The notes beneath the pieces were generated by a model. The model was not told the DNA's origin, ran no database searches, and saw nothing but the letters and a program-made list of their open reading frames with translations. From Acinetobacter bereziniae LMG 1003 = CIP 70.12 (lineage in GTDB: Bacteria > Pseudomonadota > Gammaproteobacteria > Pseudomonadales > Moraxellaceae), in the NCBI RefSeq assembly GCF_000368925.1, contig NZ_KB849756.1, positions 633,429 to 697,428 on the forward strand: a stretch of DNA of 64,000 bases. The letters run 5' to 3'. Positions 51,519 to 61,322 of the stretch are shown here, piece by piece. The translations under genes were made by a program, and so were the position numbers. Position 1 is the stretch's first letter, and each line of letters begins with the position of its first letter.

Positions 51519-52700
51519 TTAATCTCGCCGATACATGGTAATGACACATGCTCCGCCTAATCCCAAATTATGCTGTAATGCAATACGAGCATGATTGACC
51601 TGACGCTGATCTGCTGTTCCTCTCAATTGCCAAACCAATTCGGTACATTGAGCCAAACCTGTTGCCCCAAGTGGATGTCCCTTTGACAGCAGTCCACCAG
51701 AAGGATTGGTGACAAATTTTCCTCCGTAGCTATTCTCCGCATCCCAAATGAATTTTTCAGCCTCACCTTCGGGGCATAGACCGAGAGCTTCATAGGTCAA
51801 TAATTCGTTCGCAGTAAAACAATCATGCAATTCAATGACATCAATATCATCCACACCGATACCTGCAGCCTCATATACCTGTTGAGCGGCTTGTTTCGTC
51901 ATGTCATATCCCACCATTTTGATCATACTCTTTTCGTCAAAACTTGATGCATAATCCGTGGTCATTGATTGTGCCGCTATATAGACTGGATTAGAAATCT
52001 GATGTTTTTTTGCGAACTCATCTGAGCAAAGAATAGCGGCACCTGCACCACAAGTCGGTGGGCAACATTGAAAACGTGTGAGCGGATCAAACACCTCTTC
52101 TGAAGCCATGATTTCCTCTAAGGAAAGTGTTTGACCAAATAAAGCATAAGGATTGTGGCTGGCATGGCGGCGTGCTTTTTCAGCAACTTTTCCAAAGGTT
52201 TCTTTTTTTGTACCATACTTCCAACGATACTCTCGTCCTGCTCCACCAAACATTTGTGCCGCTGGTGGTGATGAATTAAACCCTTGAAGATCCAACATGA
52301 CTTGTGCATGTTGCCCCATAGGTGGTTCACGATCATTAAACTTTGCACCTAAGGCACCTTTTTCCATTTTTTCAAAACCCAAAACCAACACACACTCAGC
52401 CAGTCCTCCCGCTATAGCTTGTCTTGCCAGGTACAAAGCACTTGAACCTGTTGAACAGTTATTATTGACATTTAAAATTGGAATTCCTGTTAAACCCAAT
52501 GTATAAGCAGCCCGTTGCCCACATGTCGAATCACCATAAACATAACCTGCAAAAACTTGCTCAATCTCTTGATAGCCAATTCCTGCATCTTTTAAAGCTT
52601 TCTCTCCTGCTTCTTTTGCCATGACATAATATTCTTCACTCGCACCCGGTTTGGTAAACTTGGTCATACCCACACCAATCACATTAACGCGTCTTAGCAT
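51519..52700 (-). CDS. Thiolase-family protein, SCPx/lipid-transfer type
   Basis: A 393-residue thiolase fold enzyme of the sterol-carrier-protein-x class, which cleaves 3-oxoacyl-CoA. Active-site Cys in NVNNNCSTGSSALYLARQAI (about 82); ELHDCFTANEL; and the His loop SGGLLSKGHPLGATGLAQCT (about 345). The last motif HNLGLGGACVITMYRRD takes the place of the usual CxGG region. In animals the same class handles branched and bile-acid side chains. It lies 108 bp after the MFE2-like gene in an obvious operon. Confidence 0.88.
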   Translation of the reverse strand: MLRRVNVIGVGMTKFTKPGASEEYYVMAKEAGEKALKDAGIGYQEIEQVFAGYVYGDSTCGQRAAYTLGLTGIPILNVNNNCSTGSSALYLARQAIAGGLAECVLVLGFEKMEKGALGAKFNDREPPMGQHAQVMLDLQGFNSSPPAAQMFGGAGREYRWKYGTKKETFGKVAEKARRHASHNPYALFGQTLSLEEIMASEEVFDPLTRFQCCPPTCGAGAAILCSDEFAKKHQISNPVYIAAQSMTTDYASSFDEKSMIKMVGYDMTKQAAQQVYEAAGIGVDDIDVIELHDCFTANELLTYEALGLCPEGEAEKFIWDAENSYGGKFVTNPSGGLLSKGHPLGATGLAQCTELVWQLRGTADQRQVNHARIALQHNLGLGGACVITMYRRD

Positions 52701-52808
52701 TCCTTAATCCTCATTGTTTTTTAAATTCAATCAGCAATTTTCCTGTGCTGATTGCGATTATTTGGATATCTCTAGTTGTATCTATTCAACGCTTATTTAT
52801 TTTTAACT

Positions 52809-55800
52809 TCATATACGATCTGCTGTAGCCGCAAAACTGTCTCTCAGGATTTGCAAAAATGCAGGATGCTGAATATATCGAATAGCACCCTCTATCATCA
52901 GCTCACCATGCTGATATAAATCACGTAAATCTCGTTGCTTTGAAACCAGCACATAAAAATGCTGATCCGTTAATGTTAAAATCACATCAGCATTGGGATC
53001 ATCACCTTGTTGCACAGTGCCATTGGCAAAGTCTATCTTCCAAGATTGCTGCGGTTCAGTAATATGAAACTGATAAACATAAGGTACTTCAGCATGTATT
53101 TGAAAACAGGTTTGCAACTTACTCAAAAATTCAGATGCTTTGGCTTGCTGTTTAGTTGTCGTCTGCTGATGAGAAGAAATCGAAGCTTGTATTGGCGCTT
53201 GACCTGCTGCTACTCGTTGATCTCTTGCCTGAGCAATCAGTTTTTTATCCATATCCTGTAATATGACCAGTTTATTGGATGCCATCACATTTCCTGAAAT
53301 TTTGAGCTGTCCGCTAAAAAATAACTTTTGCACATCAGCAAGCGAGCCATTAAATATAGTCTCTACATGTTGCTCATCCATTTCTAAGGTCACATCAGGG
53401 ACAGCAATCTCCCCAGCACCTGCACCGCCCAAGTCATGTTTTAGGTCGATAAACCATGACGATTCAGGATGTTTAATCTTGAACTGAAATGTTGTATTCG
53501 TGCGTTCGACCATGTTTGGATGCGTATTGATATATTCATTTACAGCTGTAAAAACATCTGCAAGCGTAATCTCAAGATGCATAGCAGTTAAAGTATCTGA
53601 ATCAGAAGCGGTTGATAAATGCTCTTTTGCCGTAGCTAAACGCTGCTTTTTAGCCGTTTCAAAACTTGAAGGATCAATTTTCTGTAATATCATGAGCTTA
53701 TTCGATGCCATGACATTGCCAGAAATTTTTAATTGCCCCCCAAAAAAAAGTTTCTGTACATCAGCTAAAGTGCTTGTCACCACTGTTTGTAAATGCACTT
53801 CGTCCATTTCCAAGATGACATCTGGATGGGCAGTTTCACTTTGTATACATGAAGCAGGCGTATTCTTTAAATCCAACGTCCATATTGAATCTGGATTTTT
53901 GAGTTTGAATAAAAATTGGGTTTTAGTTTTATCCACCCACTCAGGATGTTGTGCGATTTGTTCTGCAATGACGTTAAATACATCTTCAGCGATTAATCGT
54001 GTTGGCTCAGATGAACTTTCTTGAGGGGTATCCGCTATTTTCTCTGAAGACTGTGCCATATCTGGAGCACGAACTTTGGCTTGTGGAATTTCGCTATACA
54101 ATTCAACCGCTGCATTTTTGATGACGATCTCATTTCGCTCTTTGACCCATGTTTCAAAAATAATTTTAGTGTCAGAAATTTTCCACATCTTGGTCAATAG
54201 TGTATCTCCAGGATAAACACTTTTCGCAAAACGTACTTTAATACTTTTAAAATAGCGACCATCATTGTTGCTAAATGCTTTTATCACATGTCTTCCACTG
54301 AAACCAAAAGTACACAAACCATGCAAAATTGGACGATCAAAGCCAAAAGCTTTGGCAAAAGCTGGATCTGCATGCAATGGATTCCAGTCTCCTGACAAAC
54401 GATACAATAGGGTCTGGTTGATATCCGTTTTTTCTTCTATGACAGCATCTGGTTCACGATCAGGGGCAATATTGGTCTCTAAGGAGTCACCGCGATCACC
54501 TCCCCATCCCCCAGCGCCGCGGACAAATGCTGTCATTTCGTTATAAATTAATTCTTCACCACTTTCATCTTTAGAAGAAATCGCAAAAGTAATCACTGCA
54601 TTCGGATTTTTATCATAGGCAGTTTTTAACTTAAAGGTATGTGTTAATTTTGCATGCGGTGGCAGTGGTCGTTTGATCTCAGTATATTGTTCACCATGTA
54701 AGACCCGATCAAAACCATAATTCATGCCTGGCAAGGTAATACCCTGTTTAGCCATATTCAGCATGGCATTCATTTGGGGCATCACACCATAAGTCGGGAA
54801 AGCTTGAAATTCACTCCCCAACTCATAGACATAGGCAAGTTCTGAATGATCCAAAGGATTTTGAGCTGCCCCAATCCCTAGTGCATACAAAGATAAATCA
54901 CGTTCATCATAACTTGACTCAATTTCGAGTTGGGCTTTAGATGCGACATCTAAGTCAATAAATTCATTCCCCCCTAAGTTAGGATGTTGAATACCTTCAA
55001 GAATTGGAGTAAATGATTCTGTGGTTGAACTTGGGTGGGTGGATGTCGTGAAATCAGTAATTTTGTCCCACTGTCGGGCAACATCATCAACGCTCAATAC
55101 ATGCTGATTTGGAAAGACATAACCTTCACTGCGTTCCCAGCGTAGTTTTGCCATAAAACCTGCACCCACCTCAAATAAACCCTTCGTTTCTTTGCAGTTT
55201 TCATGAGCGAGCCAAGCAACCAAAGGACTCACAGCTTCTGGTTGAAGTAAGGCAAGCAAATCTGCTGGCATCACAGTTTCTGTCAAACGGGATGCTGCCA
55301 AAGGCGCAATTGTATTAACTAAAATATTTTTATTGCGTCCCTCTTCTGCCAAGCAATTGGCTAAACCCAGTATCCCCAGTTTGGCAGCACAATAATTTGC
55401 CTGACCAAAATTACCATAAATTCCTGCGGCAGATGTGGTCATGATGATTCGTCCATAACCTTTTTCACGCATAATTGACCATGCAGCATGAGATACACTT
55501 TTTGATCCATTTAAGTGTACCTGCATGATTAAATCCCAATCCTGTTCGGTCATTTTGGCAAAACTGACATCCCTTAAAATACCAGCATTATTAATCACAA
55601 TATCCACTGTTCCAAAATGTGTTAAAGCTGTTTGCACAATCGCTTCACCATTTTCAACAGAATCATAATTTGCGACAGCCTCGCCACCGATTGCCCGGAT
55701 TTCCTCGACCACTTTGTCTGCTGCAGTTGACGATTGACCAGAACCATGTGCACCACCACCAAGATCATTGACAACCACTTTGCAGCCTCGGGCAGCAAGT

Positions 55801-55880
55801 GTAAGCGCATGTTGGCGTCCTAAGCCGCCACCTGCCCCTGTAACAATGGCAACACGACCATCAAAGCGTAATTCTGACAT
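52809..55880 (-). CDS. MFE2-like multifunctional enzyme: SDR, MaoC hydratase and three SCP2 domains
   Basis: A 1023-residue fusion resembling peroxisomal multifunctional enzyme 2 (HSD17B4). Residues 1-300: short-chain dehydrogenase with TGAGGGLGRQH (14-24), NNAG (97-100), Ser150 and Y163-CAA-K167, for 3-hydroxyacyl-CoA oxidation. Residues 310-600: two hot-dog halves; hydratase 2 motif LSGDWNPLHADPAFAKAFGF (Asp498, Asn500, His503) then PILHGLCTFGFSGR. Then three SCP2 domains: about 630-740, 770-880 (both with GQLKISGNVMASNKL) and 915-1015. Human MFE2 has one SCP2. The duplicated first two are close copies. Together with the thiolase and dehydrogenase it gives full beta-oxidation of a bulky acyl-CoA. 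Confidence 0.9.
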   Translation of the reverse strand: MSELRFDGRVAIVTGAGGGLGRQHALTLAARGCKVVVNDLGGGAHGSGQSSTAADKVVEEIRAIGGEAVANYDSVENGEAIVQTALTHFGTVDIVINNAGILRDVSFAKMTEQDWDLIMQVHLNGSKSVSHAAWSIMREKGYGRIIMTTSAAGIYGNFGQANYCAAKLGILGLANCLAEEGRNKNILVNTIAPLAASRLTETVMPADLLALLQPEAVSPLVAWLAHENCKETKGLFEVGAGFMAKLRWERSEGYVFPNQHVLSVDDVARQWDKITDFTTSTHPSSTTESFTPILEGIQHPNLGGNEFIDLDVASKAQLEIESSYDERDLSLYALGIGAAQNPLDHSELAYVYELGSEFQAFPTYGVMPQMNAMLNMAKQGITLPGMNYGFDRVLHGEQYTEIKRPLPPHAKLTHTFKLKTAYDKNPNAVITFAISSKDESGEELIYNEMTAFVRGAGGWGGDRGDSLETNIAPDREPDAVIEEKTDINQTLLYRLSGDWNPLHADPAFAKAFGFDRPILHGLCTFGFSGRHVIKAFSNNDGRYFKSIKVRFAKSVYPGDTLLTKMWKISDTKIIFETWVKERNEIVIKNAAVELYSEIPQAKVRAPDMAQSSEKIADTPQESSSEPTRLIAEDVFNVIAEQIAQHPEWVDKTKTQFLFKLKNPDSIWTLDLKNTPASCIQSETAHPDVILEMDEVHLQTVVTSTLADVQKLFFGGQLKISGNVMASNKLMILQKIDPSSFETAKKQRLATAKEHLSTASDSDTLTAMHLEITLADVFTAVNEYINTHPNMVERTNTTFQFKIKHPESSWFIDLKHDLGGAGAGEIAVPDVTLEMDEQHVETIFNGSLADVQKLFFSGQLKISGNVMASNKLVILQDMDKKLIAQARDQRVAAGQAPIQASISSHQQTTTKQQAKASEFLSKLQTCFQIHAEVPYVYQFHITEPQQSWKIDFANGTVQQGDDPNADVILTLTDQHFYVLVSKQRDLRDLYQHGELMIEGAIRYIQHPAFLQILRDSFAATADRI

Positions 55881-55934
55881 TTCGATTCCTTGACTGATAT
55901 CTTATTATTTTGAACAATGACTGTAGTTGTAATG

Positions 55935-57110
55935 CTAAATCGTACGTGAAATCAGTTCTTTCATGATTTCATTGGTACCACCATAAATTCGATTTGGTCG
56001 AATATCTAAATAGGCACGGGCAATAGGATATTCCAGCATATAACCATACCCACCATGAAGTTGCAGACACTCGTCTACCACTTTGCAAGCAAGATCGGAA
56101 ACCCAGTATTTAGCGGTACAGGCTGCCTCTATAGACAATTCATTTTTTAAGACCAATTGCATACATTGATCAATATAGGTCCGTGCAATCTGTATCTCTG
56201 CGCGCATTTCGGCTAATTTAAACCGTGTATTTTGAAATACGGAAATCGGTTTGCCAAAAGCTTTGCGCTGCTTGGTGTATTCAACAGTACTTGCCAAGGC
56301 AAACTCTGCGCCTGCAGCACAAATGATTCCGATCATCATCCGCTCCCAAGCCAATTCTTTCATTAACATGATAAAACCCAAACCTTCCATACCGAGAAGA
56401 TTCGATTTCGGAACACGAACTTGATCAAAAAAGAGTTCACAAGTATCTTGTCCATGCAAACCAATTTTCTTCAGTGGTTTACCTTTGGTAAATCCAGTAC
56501 GACTTGCTTCGATAATCAGCAATGAAACATTTTGTGCTTCACTTTCCCCTTTGCCCGTTTTGACTGCGACAATAGTGATATCGCATAGGTAGCCATTGGT
56601 AATAAAAATCTTAGATCCATTGACGATATAATCGTCTCCATCTTCTATTGCAGTGGTCCGAATCGCTTGTAAGTCTGAACCTGTTCCTGGTTCTGTCATT
56701 GCAATCGCTCCAATGACCTCACCCGTTGCCATAAGTGGCAACCATTGTTGCTTCTGCTGTTCATTTCCAAAATTATTAAGATAATTCGCAACAATATCCG
56801 AGTGCAAAGCAAAACCCGAAGCTGAGTCACCTACTCTGGCTTGTTCTTCCATTAAAATCATTGAATATAATCGATCAACACCCGACCCTCCATATTGTTC
56901 TGGCATCGTGCAACACAACAAACCTAATTCTCCAGCTCTCTGCCATAAATGACGGTCAAGATGTTGCTGTGCTTCCCACTGTTCCCGATAAGGTGCAATT
57001 TCTGTTTCAAAGAAACGACGGGCTGTTTGACGAAATTGTTCATGTTCCGAATCAAACAATGTACGTGGAATCATGGCAGTCATCGGTTGGGGTATATTTA
57101 AAGCAGACAT
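55935..57110 (-). CDS. Acyl-CoA dehydrogenase (long-chain type)
   Basis: A 391-residue flavoprotein that introduces the first double bond of beta-oxidation. Order: N-terminal helices (FRQTARRFFETEIAPYREQW), the FAD/substrate motif IAMTEPGTGSDLQAIRTTAI, FITNGYLCDITIVAVKT, and the C-terminal helical domain with GGYGYMLEYPIARAYLDIRP and NRIYGGTNEIMKELI. IYGGTNE, instead of IYEGTNE, and LAWERMMIGI fit LCAD/isovaleryl-type enzymes in which the catalytic Glu sits elsewhere. First gene of the cluster: the MFE2-like gene begins 54 bp later. Confidence 0.9.
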   Translation of the reverse strand: MSALNIPQPMTAMIPRTLFDSEHEQFRQTARRFFETEIAPYREQWEAQQHLDRHLWQRAGELGLLCCTMPEQYGGSGVDRLYSMILMEEQARVGDSASGFALHSDIVANYLNNFGNEQQKQQWLPLMATGEVIGAIAMTEPGTGSDLQAIRTTAIEDGDDYIVNGSKIFITNGYLCDITIVAVKTGKGESEAQNVSLLIIEASRTGFTKGKPLKKIGLHGQDTCELFFDQVRVPKSNLLGMEGLGFIMLMKELAWERMMIGIICAAGAEFALASTVEYTKQRKAFGKPISVFQNTRFKLAEMRAEIQIARTYIDQCMQLVLKNELSIEAACTAKYWVSDLACKVVDECLQLHGGYGYMLEYPIARAYLDIRPNRIYGGTNEIMKELISRTI

Positions 57111-57375
57111 TTCAACTCCTTGTATTTATTTTTCTTAACAATTAGCAGTGAGTAGCTCATTTGATATTTACAATACGGACGTACAACTTGTTTTATTGTT
57201 TTATACTGCGCTCAGAGATTGTTCAATTGTATAAAGTTTCACCAAAGTATTGCACAGTGACGTTTTATGCCAAGATGCCCCCTAAGGCTTTGCCAGAGAA
57301 GAAAAAAAGCAATACCCAATAAGATTCAGGTATTGCTTGGTACTTAAAATTGTAATGAAAAAGTAATATTGACAA

Positions 57376-58191
57376 TTAAAATAACAATTTGGAAGGCTGT
57401 TGATTATTTTGCAAAGGCACCACATGATCATCTTTTAAATCAACACCTGAAAGTTGTAATTTAAATGAGTTTCGCATGAGTGCCATTAAACGCTGAGTTG
57501 CAATTTGAATGCTTAATCCCGCAGGTCGTACATTGGAAATGCAGTTTCGACCTGAGTCCAAACAGCCTTTCCGAGCTTTCCAAGTATAATAAATCCCCAT
57601 ACTATCAGGTGAACTTAAACCCGGACGTTCGCCAATCAACATAATTAGCATTGGGGCATTGAACGTTTGAGCTACTTCATCTCCTAAGGCAACTCGACTT
57701 CCTGTCGCGATCACAATCGGGGCAAGTGTCCATCCTTCAGCAACAATATGATCCCGTAACGAGTTGATATAGGCAATTGCATTCTCCTCAATGGCACGTG
57801 CGGAAAGTCCATCACCTGCGACAATACATACATCATATGGTTGCGGATGGTCAGCCACATAATCGGTTAATTGCATTTGCGATTGTTCAGATAATTGACG
57901 TCCATAATCTGGGCGTTTTAAATAAATTTCTTTGTTTGTTGCCTTACTTTCGACCACGAGGCTTTGAAAGTTTAAATCCGTCAGCTTGTGCTGCATATCT
58001 TCAATATTCAATTGATGAAAAACAGCATCTTTGGCTTGAGCATGTGACAGCTGAAAGTTAAGTAATTCTTGAGTCGGAATACTGCAGCCGACTCGCCCCA
58101 TTGCAATTCGCGCATCGGTATATTGTTTGAGTTTGTGCCACGGGTCTTCATACAGACCATTAGAGAAGGTTTCAAATTTGGAGAGCTTCAT
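57376..58191 (-). CDS. eutC: Ethanolamine ammonia-lyase small subunit
   Basis: With EutB it forms the cobalamin-dependent lyase that splits ethanolamine to acetaldehyde and ammonia. The 271-residue sequence has ARIAMGRVGCSIPTQELLNF, VESKATNKEIYLKRPDYGRQ, VCIVAGDGLSARAIEENAIA, LIGERPGLSSPDSMGIYYTW and ARKGCLDSGRNCISNVRPAG, all standard EutC blocks. It starts 14 bp after eutB. No eutA reactivase and no shell-protein genes lie beside it. Confidence 0.94.
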   Translation of the reverse strand: MKLSKFETFSNGLYEDPWHKLKQYTDARIAMGRVGCSIPTQELLNFQLSHAQAKDAVFHQLNIEDMQHKLTDLNFQSLVVESKATNKEIYLKRPDYGRQLSEQSQMQLTDYVADHPQPYDVCIVAGDGLSARAIEENAIAYINSLRDHIVAEGWTLAPIVIATGSRVALGDEVAQTFNAPMLIMLIGERPGLSSPDSMGIYYTWKARKGCLDSGRNCISNVRPAGLSIQIATQRLMALMRNSFKLQLSGVDLKDDHVVPLQNNQQPSKLLF

Positions 58192-58205
58192 GCTTGATGC
58201 TCCTT

Positions 58206-59588
58206 TTACGATAATAATTTAGCAAAATTTTTAGGCATACTATTCGGCCATTGAATCTGGCGTTGTTCTTGATGAAAAATGCCCTGATGATCCAACCAAG
58301 CTGAGAATTCAGGGGCAGGTTTTAAGCCCATTAACTGACGTAAATACAGCGCATCATGGAAAGAAGTGGTTTGATAGTTCAACATCACATCATCTGAACC
58401 GGGAATACCCATAATAAAATTGATGCCTGCCGCACCAAACAAAGTTAACAGCACATCCATATCATTTTGATCTGCGTCGGCATGGTTGGTATAACAAATA
58501 TCACATCCCATAGGCACACCGAGTAACTTGCCACAGAAATGATCCTCTAAACCGGCTCGAATAATTTGTTTGCCGTCATACAAATATTCAGGACCAATAA
58601 AACCCACTACAGTATTAACCAATAAAGGATTGTATTTACGTGCGACAGCGTAAGCCCGCGCTTCAATGGTTTGTTGGTCTACGCCATGATGAGCATTACT
58701 GGATAAGGCACTGCCTTGTCCTGTTTCAAAATACATGACATTTTGACCAATTGTTCCCCTGTTCAATGCCAAAGTCGCTTCATAGCCCTCTTGGAGCAAG
58801 TCGAGCGTTACTCCAAAACCATCATTTGCTAATTGTGTTCCTGCTATTGATTGAAACATCAGATCAATGGGAATATTTCGTTCTGCAAGCTGAATGCCTG
58901 AACTGATATGAGTCAATACACAAGATTGGGTTGGAATTTCATACTCTTGAATAATGTGATCAAGCAGTTTGAGCAACTCAGAGAGATTATGTAAGTTATC
59001 TGTGGCAGGATTAATGCCAATGACCGCATCACCATTCCCATACATTAAACCATCCAATAAACTTGCAGAAATCCCCAATACATCATCGGTCGGGTGATTG
59101 GGTTGTAAGCGTGTAGATAAATGCCCTTTCAAGCCAATCGTATTACGAAACTGTGTGACCACTTCGCATTTACTGGACACCAGAATCAGATCTTGATTGC
59201 GCATGATTTTACTGACAGCAGCCACCATCTCAGGTGTAAGCCCCTTGGCTAAATTTGCCAGTGTCTCAGCCGTTGCTTCTTCACTTAACAACCAATTTCT
59301 AAAGTCACCTACAGTAAAATGTGAAATTGGTGCGAACAAATCTGCACGATGCTCATCCATAATGAGGCGCGTAATGTCATCTTTGTCATAATCAATGACA
59401 GCCTCATTTAAAAAGGTTTTTAACGGGACTTCGGCAAGCGCCATTTGTGCCGCTACTCGTTCTGTTGCATTGCTAGCAGCGACGCCTGCCAATTCATCTC
59501 CAGAACGCAGCGGTGTCGCCTTTGCCATTAAAGTTTTTAAGTCTTGGAAAATAAATTGTTGCTGTGCAACATTGTGCCGATAAGCCAT
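58206..59588 (-). CDS. eutB: Ethanolamine ammonia-lyase large subunit
   Basis: The TIM-barrel catalytic subunit of the adenosylcobalamin enzyme. Motifs: RLQPNHPTDDVLGISASLLD, GLMYGNGDAVIGINPATDN, FETGQGSALSSNAHHGVDQQ, and MGCDICYTNHADADQNDMDV. Length 460 is close to other EutB. It is 2 bp from the permease stop and 14 bp from eutC: one operon eat-eutB-eutC. Confidence 0.96.
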   Translation of the reverse strand: MAYRHNVAQQQFIFQDLKTLMAKATPLRSGDELAGVAASNATERVAAQMALAEVPLKTFLNEAVIDYDKDDITRLIMDEHRADLFAPISHFTVGDFRNWLLSEEATAETLANLAKGLTPEMVAAVSKIMRNQDLILVSSKCEVVTQFRNTIGLKGHLSTRLQPNHPTDDVLGISASLLDGLMYGNGDAVIGINPATDNLHNLSELLKLLDHIIQEYEIPTQSCVLTHISSGIQLAERNIPIDLMFQSIAGTQLANDGFGVTLDLLQEGYEATLALNRGTIGQNVMYFETGQGSALSSNAHHGVDQQTIEARAYAVARKYNPLLVNTVVGFIGPEYLYDGKQIIRAGLEDHFCGKLLGVPMGCDICYTNHADADQNDMDVLLTLFGAAGINFIMGIPGSDDVMLNYQTTSFHDALYLRQLMGLKPAPEFSAWLDHQGIFHQEQRQIQWPNSMPKNFAKLLS

Positions 59589-59590
59589 AG

Positions 59591-61021
59591 TTATAATTCC
59601 TGTTCTGCTGCCTTAATACTGGCAAACTCTTCTTCCGGTGTCCCTGAAATCAAATGATGGCGGCTATATACAAGAAAATACAGAATAAAGACCACATAAA
59701 TCCCCAAAGCAATAAACCAAACTTTAGGATCAACAAGAAATCCTGCAACCACCGCAACAACCGACAAAATCAAAGCAATGCTTGAGGTTACAATCCCTCC
59801 TGGTGTTCGATATGGGCGATATACATCAGGTTGAGAAATGCGCAACTTAATATGTGCCATCATCATCAATACATATGAGATCGTTGCTCCAAATACTGCG
59901 ATTAAAATCAGCAGATCACCCTGTTTGGTTAGTGATAATAAGAAACCGATAATGCCCGGTATAATTACGGCTAAATAAGGCGATTTGTTTTTATTGGTCA
60001 AAGACAACGAAGTCGGTAAATAACCTGCCCGAGAAAGTGCAAAAATTTGTCGTGAATAGGCATAGATAATGGAAAAAAAGCTTGCGATTAGACCAGCCAA
60101 ACCGACAAAGTTAACAAAATTGGCTAACCAACCATGCCCATAAACTTTAACAAGTGCATCCACCAACGGCGCACCTGAGTCTTTCAATACACTTGCACCT
60201 GCTGCGCCAGCACTGAGAATTAAGATCAGAATAGCAAATGCAGCTAAAATTAACATGGCTCCAATCAAACCACGAGGTAAAGATTGCGCAGGATTTTTTG
60301 CTTCTTCCGCAGCCAATGGAACACCCTCAACTGCAAGAAAAAACCAAATCGCATAAGGAACTGCTGCCCAAATGCCTAAATAACCTTGAGGTAAAAAGCT
60401 GCTTGCACCTACTTTTGATGAATCAACTGCGATATCAAATAAATTCGCACTATTAAAATGGGGAACCATAGCCACTAAAAACACCACAACTGCAACGACG
60501 GCGATCGCAGTAATCACAAACATGATTTTAAGCGCTTCACCTGCACCTTTTAAATGAAGCCCCATAAAGACCAAATAACATATCAAATAGATGATCCACC
60601 CTCCAATACCAAAAAGGGATTCACAATATGCACCAATAAATGTCGCAATTGCTGCTGGTGCAATCGCATATTCAATCAAGATCGCAGTTCCAGTCAGATA
60701 GCCCCCAAATGGACCAAAAGCCATCCGAGCAAAACTATAACCTCCCCCGGCTGTGGGCATCATGGTCGACATTTCAGACATGGAAAGGCAGATGCATAAA
60801 TACATAATGGCAGCAAGAACAACCGCGACAAACATCCCGCCCCAACCGCCTTGTGCAATCCCGAAATTCCAACCTGCAAAATCTCCTGAAATGACATAGG
60901 CAACACCCAAACCAACCAATAACAGCCAACCGACTGCGCCTTTTTTAAGTTCTCTTTGTGCAAAATAATCTTTGGAATCACCCGCCTTACCGACAGATAA
61001 TGGTTCATTGTGATCGCTCAT
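59591..61021 (-). CDS. Ethanolamine permease
   Basis: An APC-superfamily transporter of 476 residues and about 12 helices. Typical parts: AVGWLLLVGLGVAYVISGDF, AGWNFGIAQGGWGGMFVAVV, the helix-3 region PTAGGGYSFARMAFGPFGGY, and FFLAVEGVPLAAEEAKNPAQ. This last motif and its place before eutBC identify it as the Eat-type ethanolamine permease rather than EutH. The second ATG (61021) has AGGA 6 bases upstream; the first is 3 bp earlier. Likely controlled by the divergent regulator. Confidence 0.9.
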   Translation of the reverse strand: MSDHNEPLSVGKAGDSKDYFAQRELKKGAVGWLLLVGLGVAYVISGDFAGWNFGIAQGGWGGMFVAVVLAAIMYLCICLSMSEMSTMMPTAGGGYSFARMAFGPFGGYLTGTAILIEYAIAPAAIATFIGAYCESLFGIGGWIIYLICYLVFMGLHLKGAGEALKIMFVITAIAVVAVVVFLVAMVPHFNSANLFDIAVDSSKVGASSFLPQGYLGIWAAVPYAIWFFLAVEGVPLAAEEAKNPAQSLPRGLIGAMLILAAFAILILILSAGAAGASVLKDSGAPLVDALVKVYGHGWLANFVNFVGLAGLIASFFSIIYAYSRQIFALSRAGYLPTSLSLTNKNKSPYLAVIIPGIIGFLLSLTKQGDLLILIAVFGATISYVLMMMAHIKLRISQPDVYRPYRTPGGIVTSSIALILSVVAVVAGFLVDPKVWFIALGIYVVFILYFLVYSRHHLISGTPEEEFASIKAAEQEL

Positions 61022-61322
61022 CATCGTTCCTTTTTAATTGCCTTTTCTTGTATAAGCAAAAAAAGTGCCTTTCCTTGGGTCACATCAATTTTTATTCATT
61101 TGTTTTAATCAGTGTTCTGTTTCTTCCGTTAAAACAGATTCAATTTCAATCTAACAAACAAAGGTAGGAAAAAAGTTGAAGAACATTTAAAAATAGAACT
61201 TGGACAAAACGATCATCAAGCAAAAATTAAAAGGAGTAAAAATACATAGTTGCTATTTATTTAATAAAATTAATATAGTATTTAGAATTTATACACAAAT
61301 AAAGTGCAATGTGACCAAGACC

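Noticed and set aside
53500..54024. 174-codon plus-strand frame in the MFE2-like gene
   Set aside because: Lies opposite the SCP2 domains, whose motifs are unmistakable; the shadow protein is Ser/Cys/Ala-rich and featureless.
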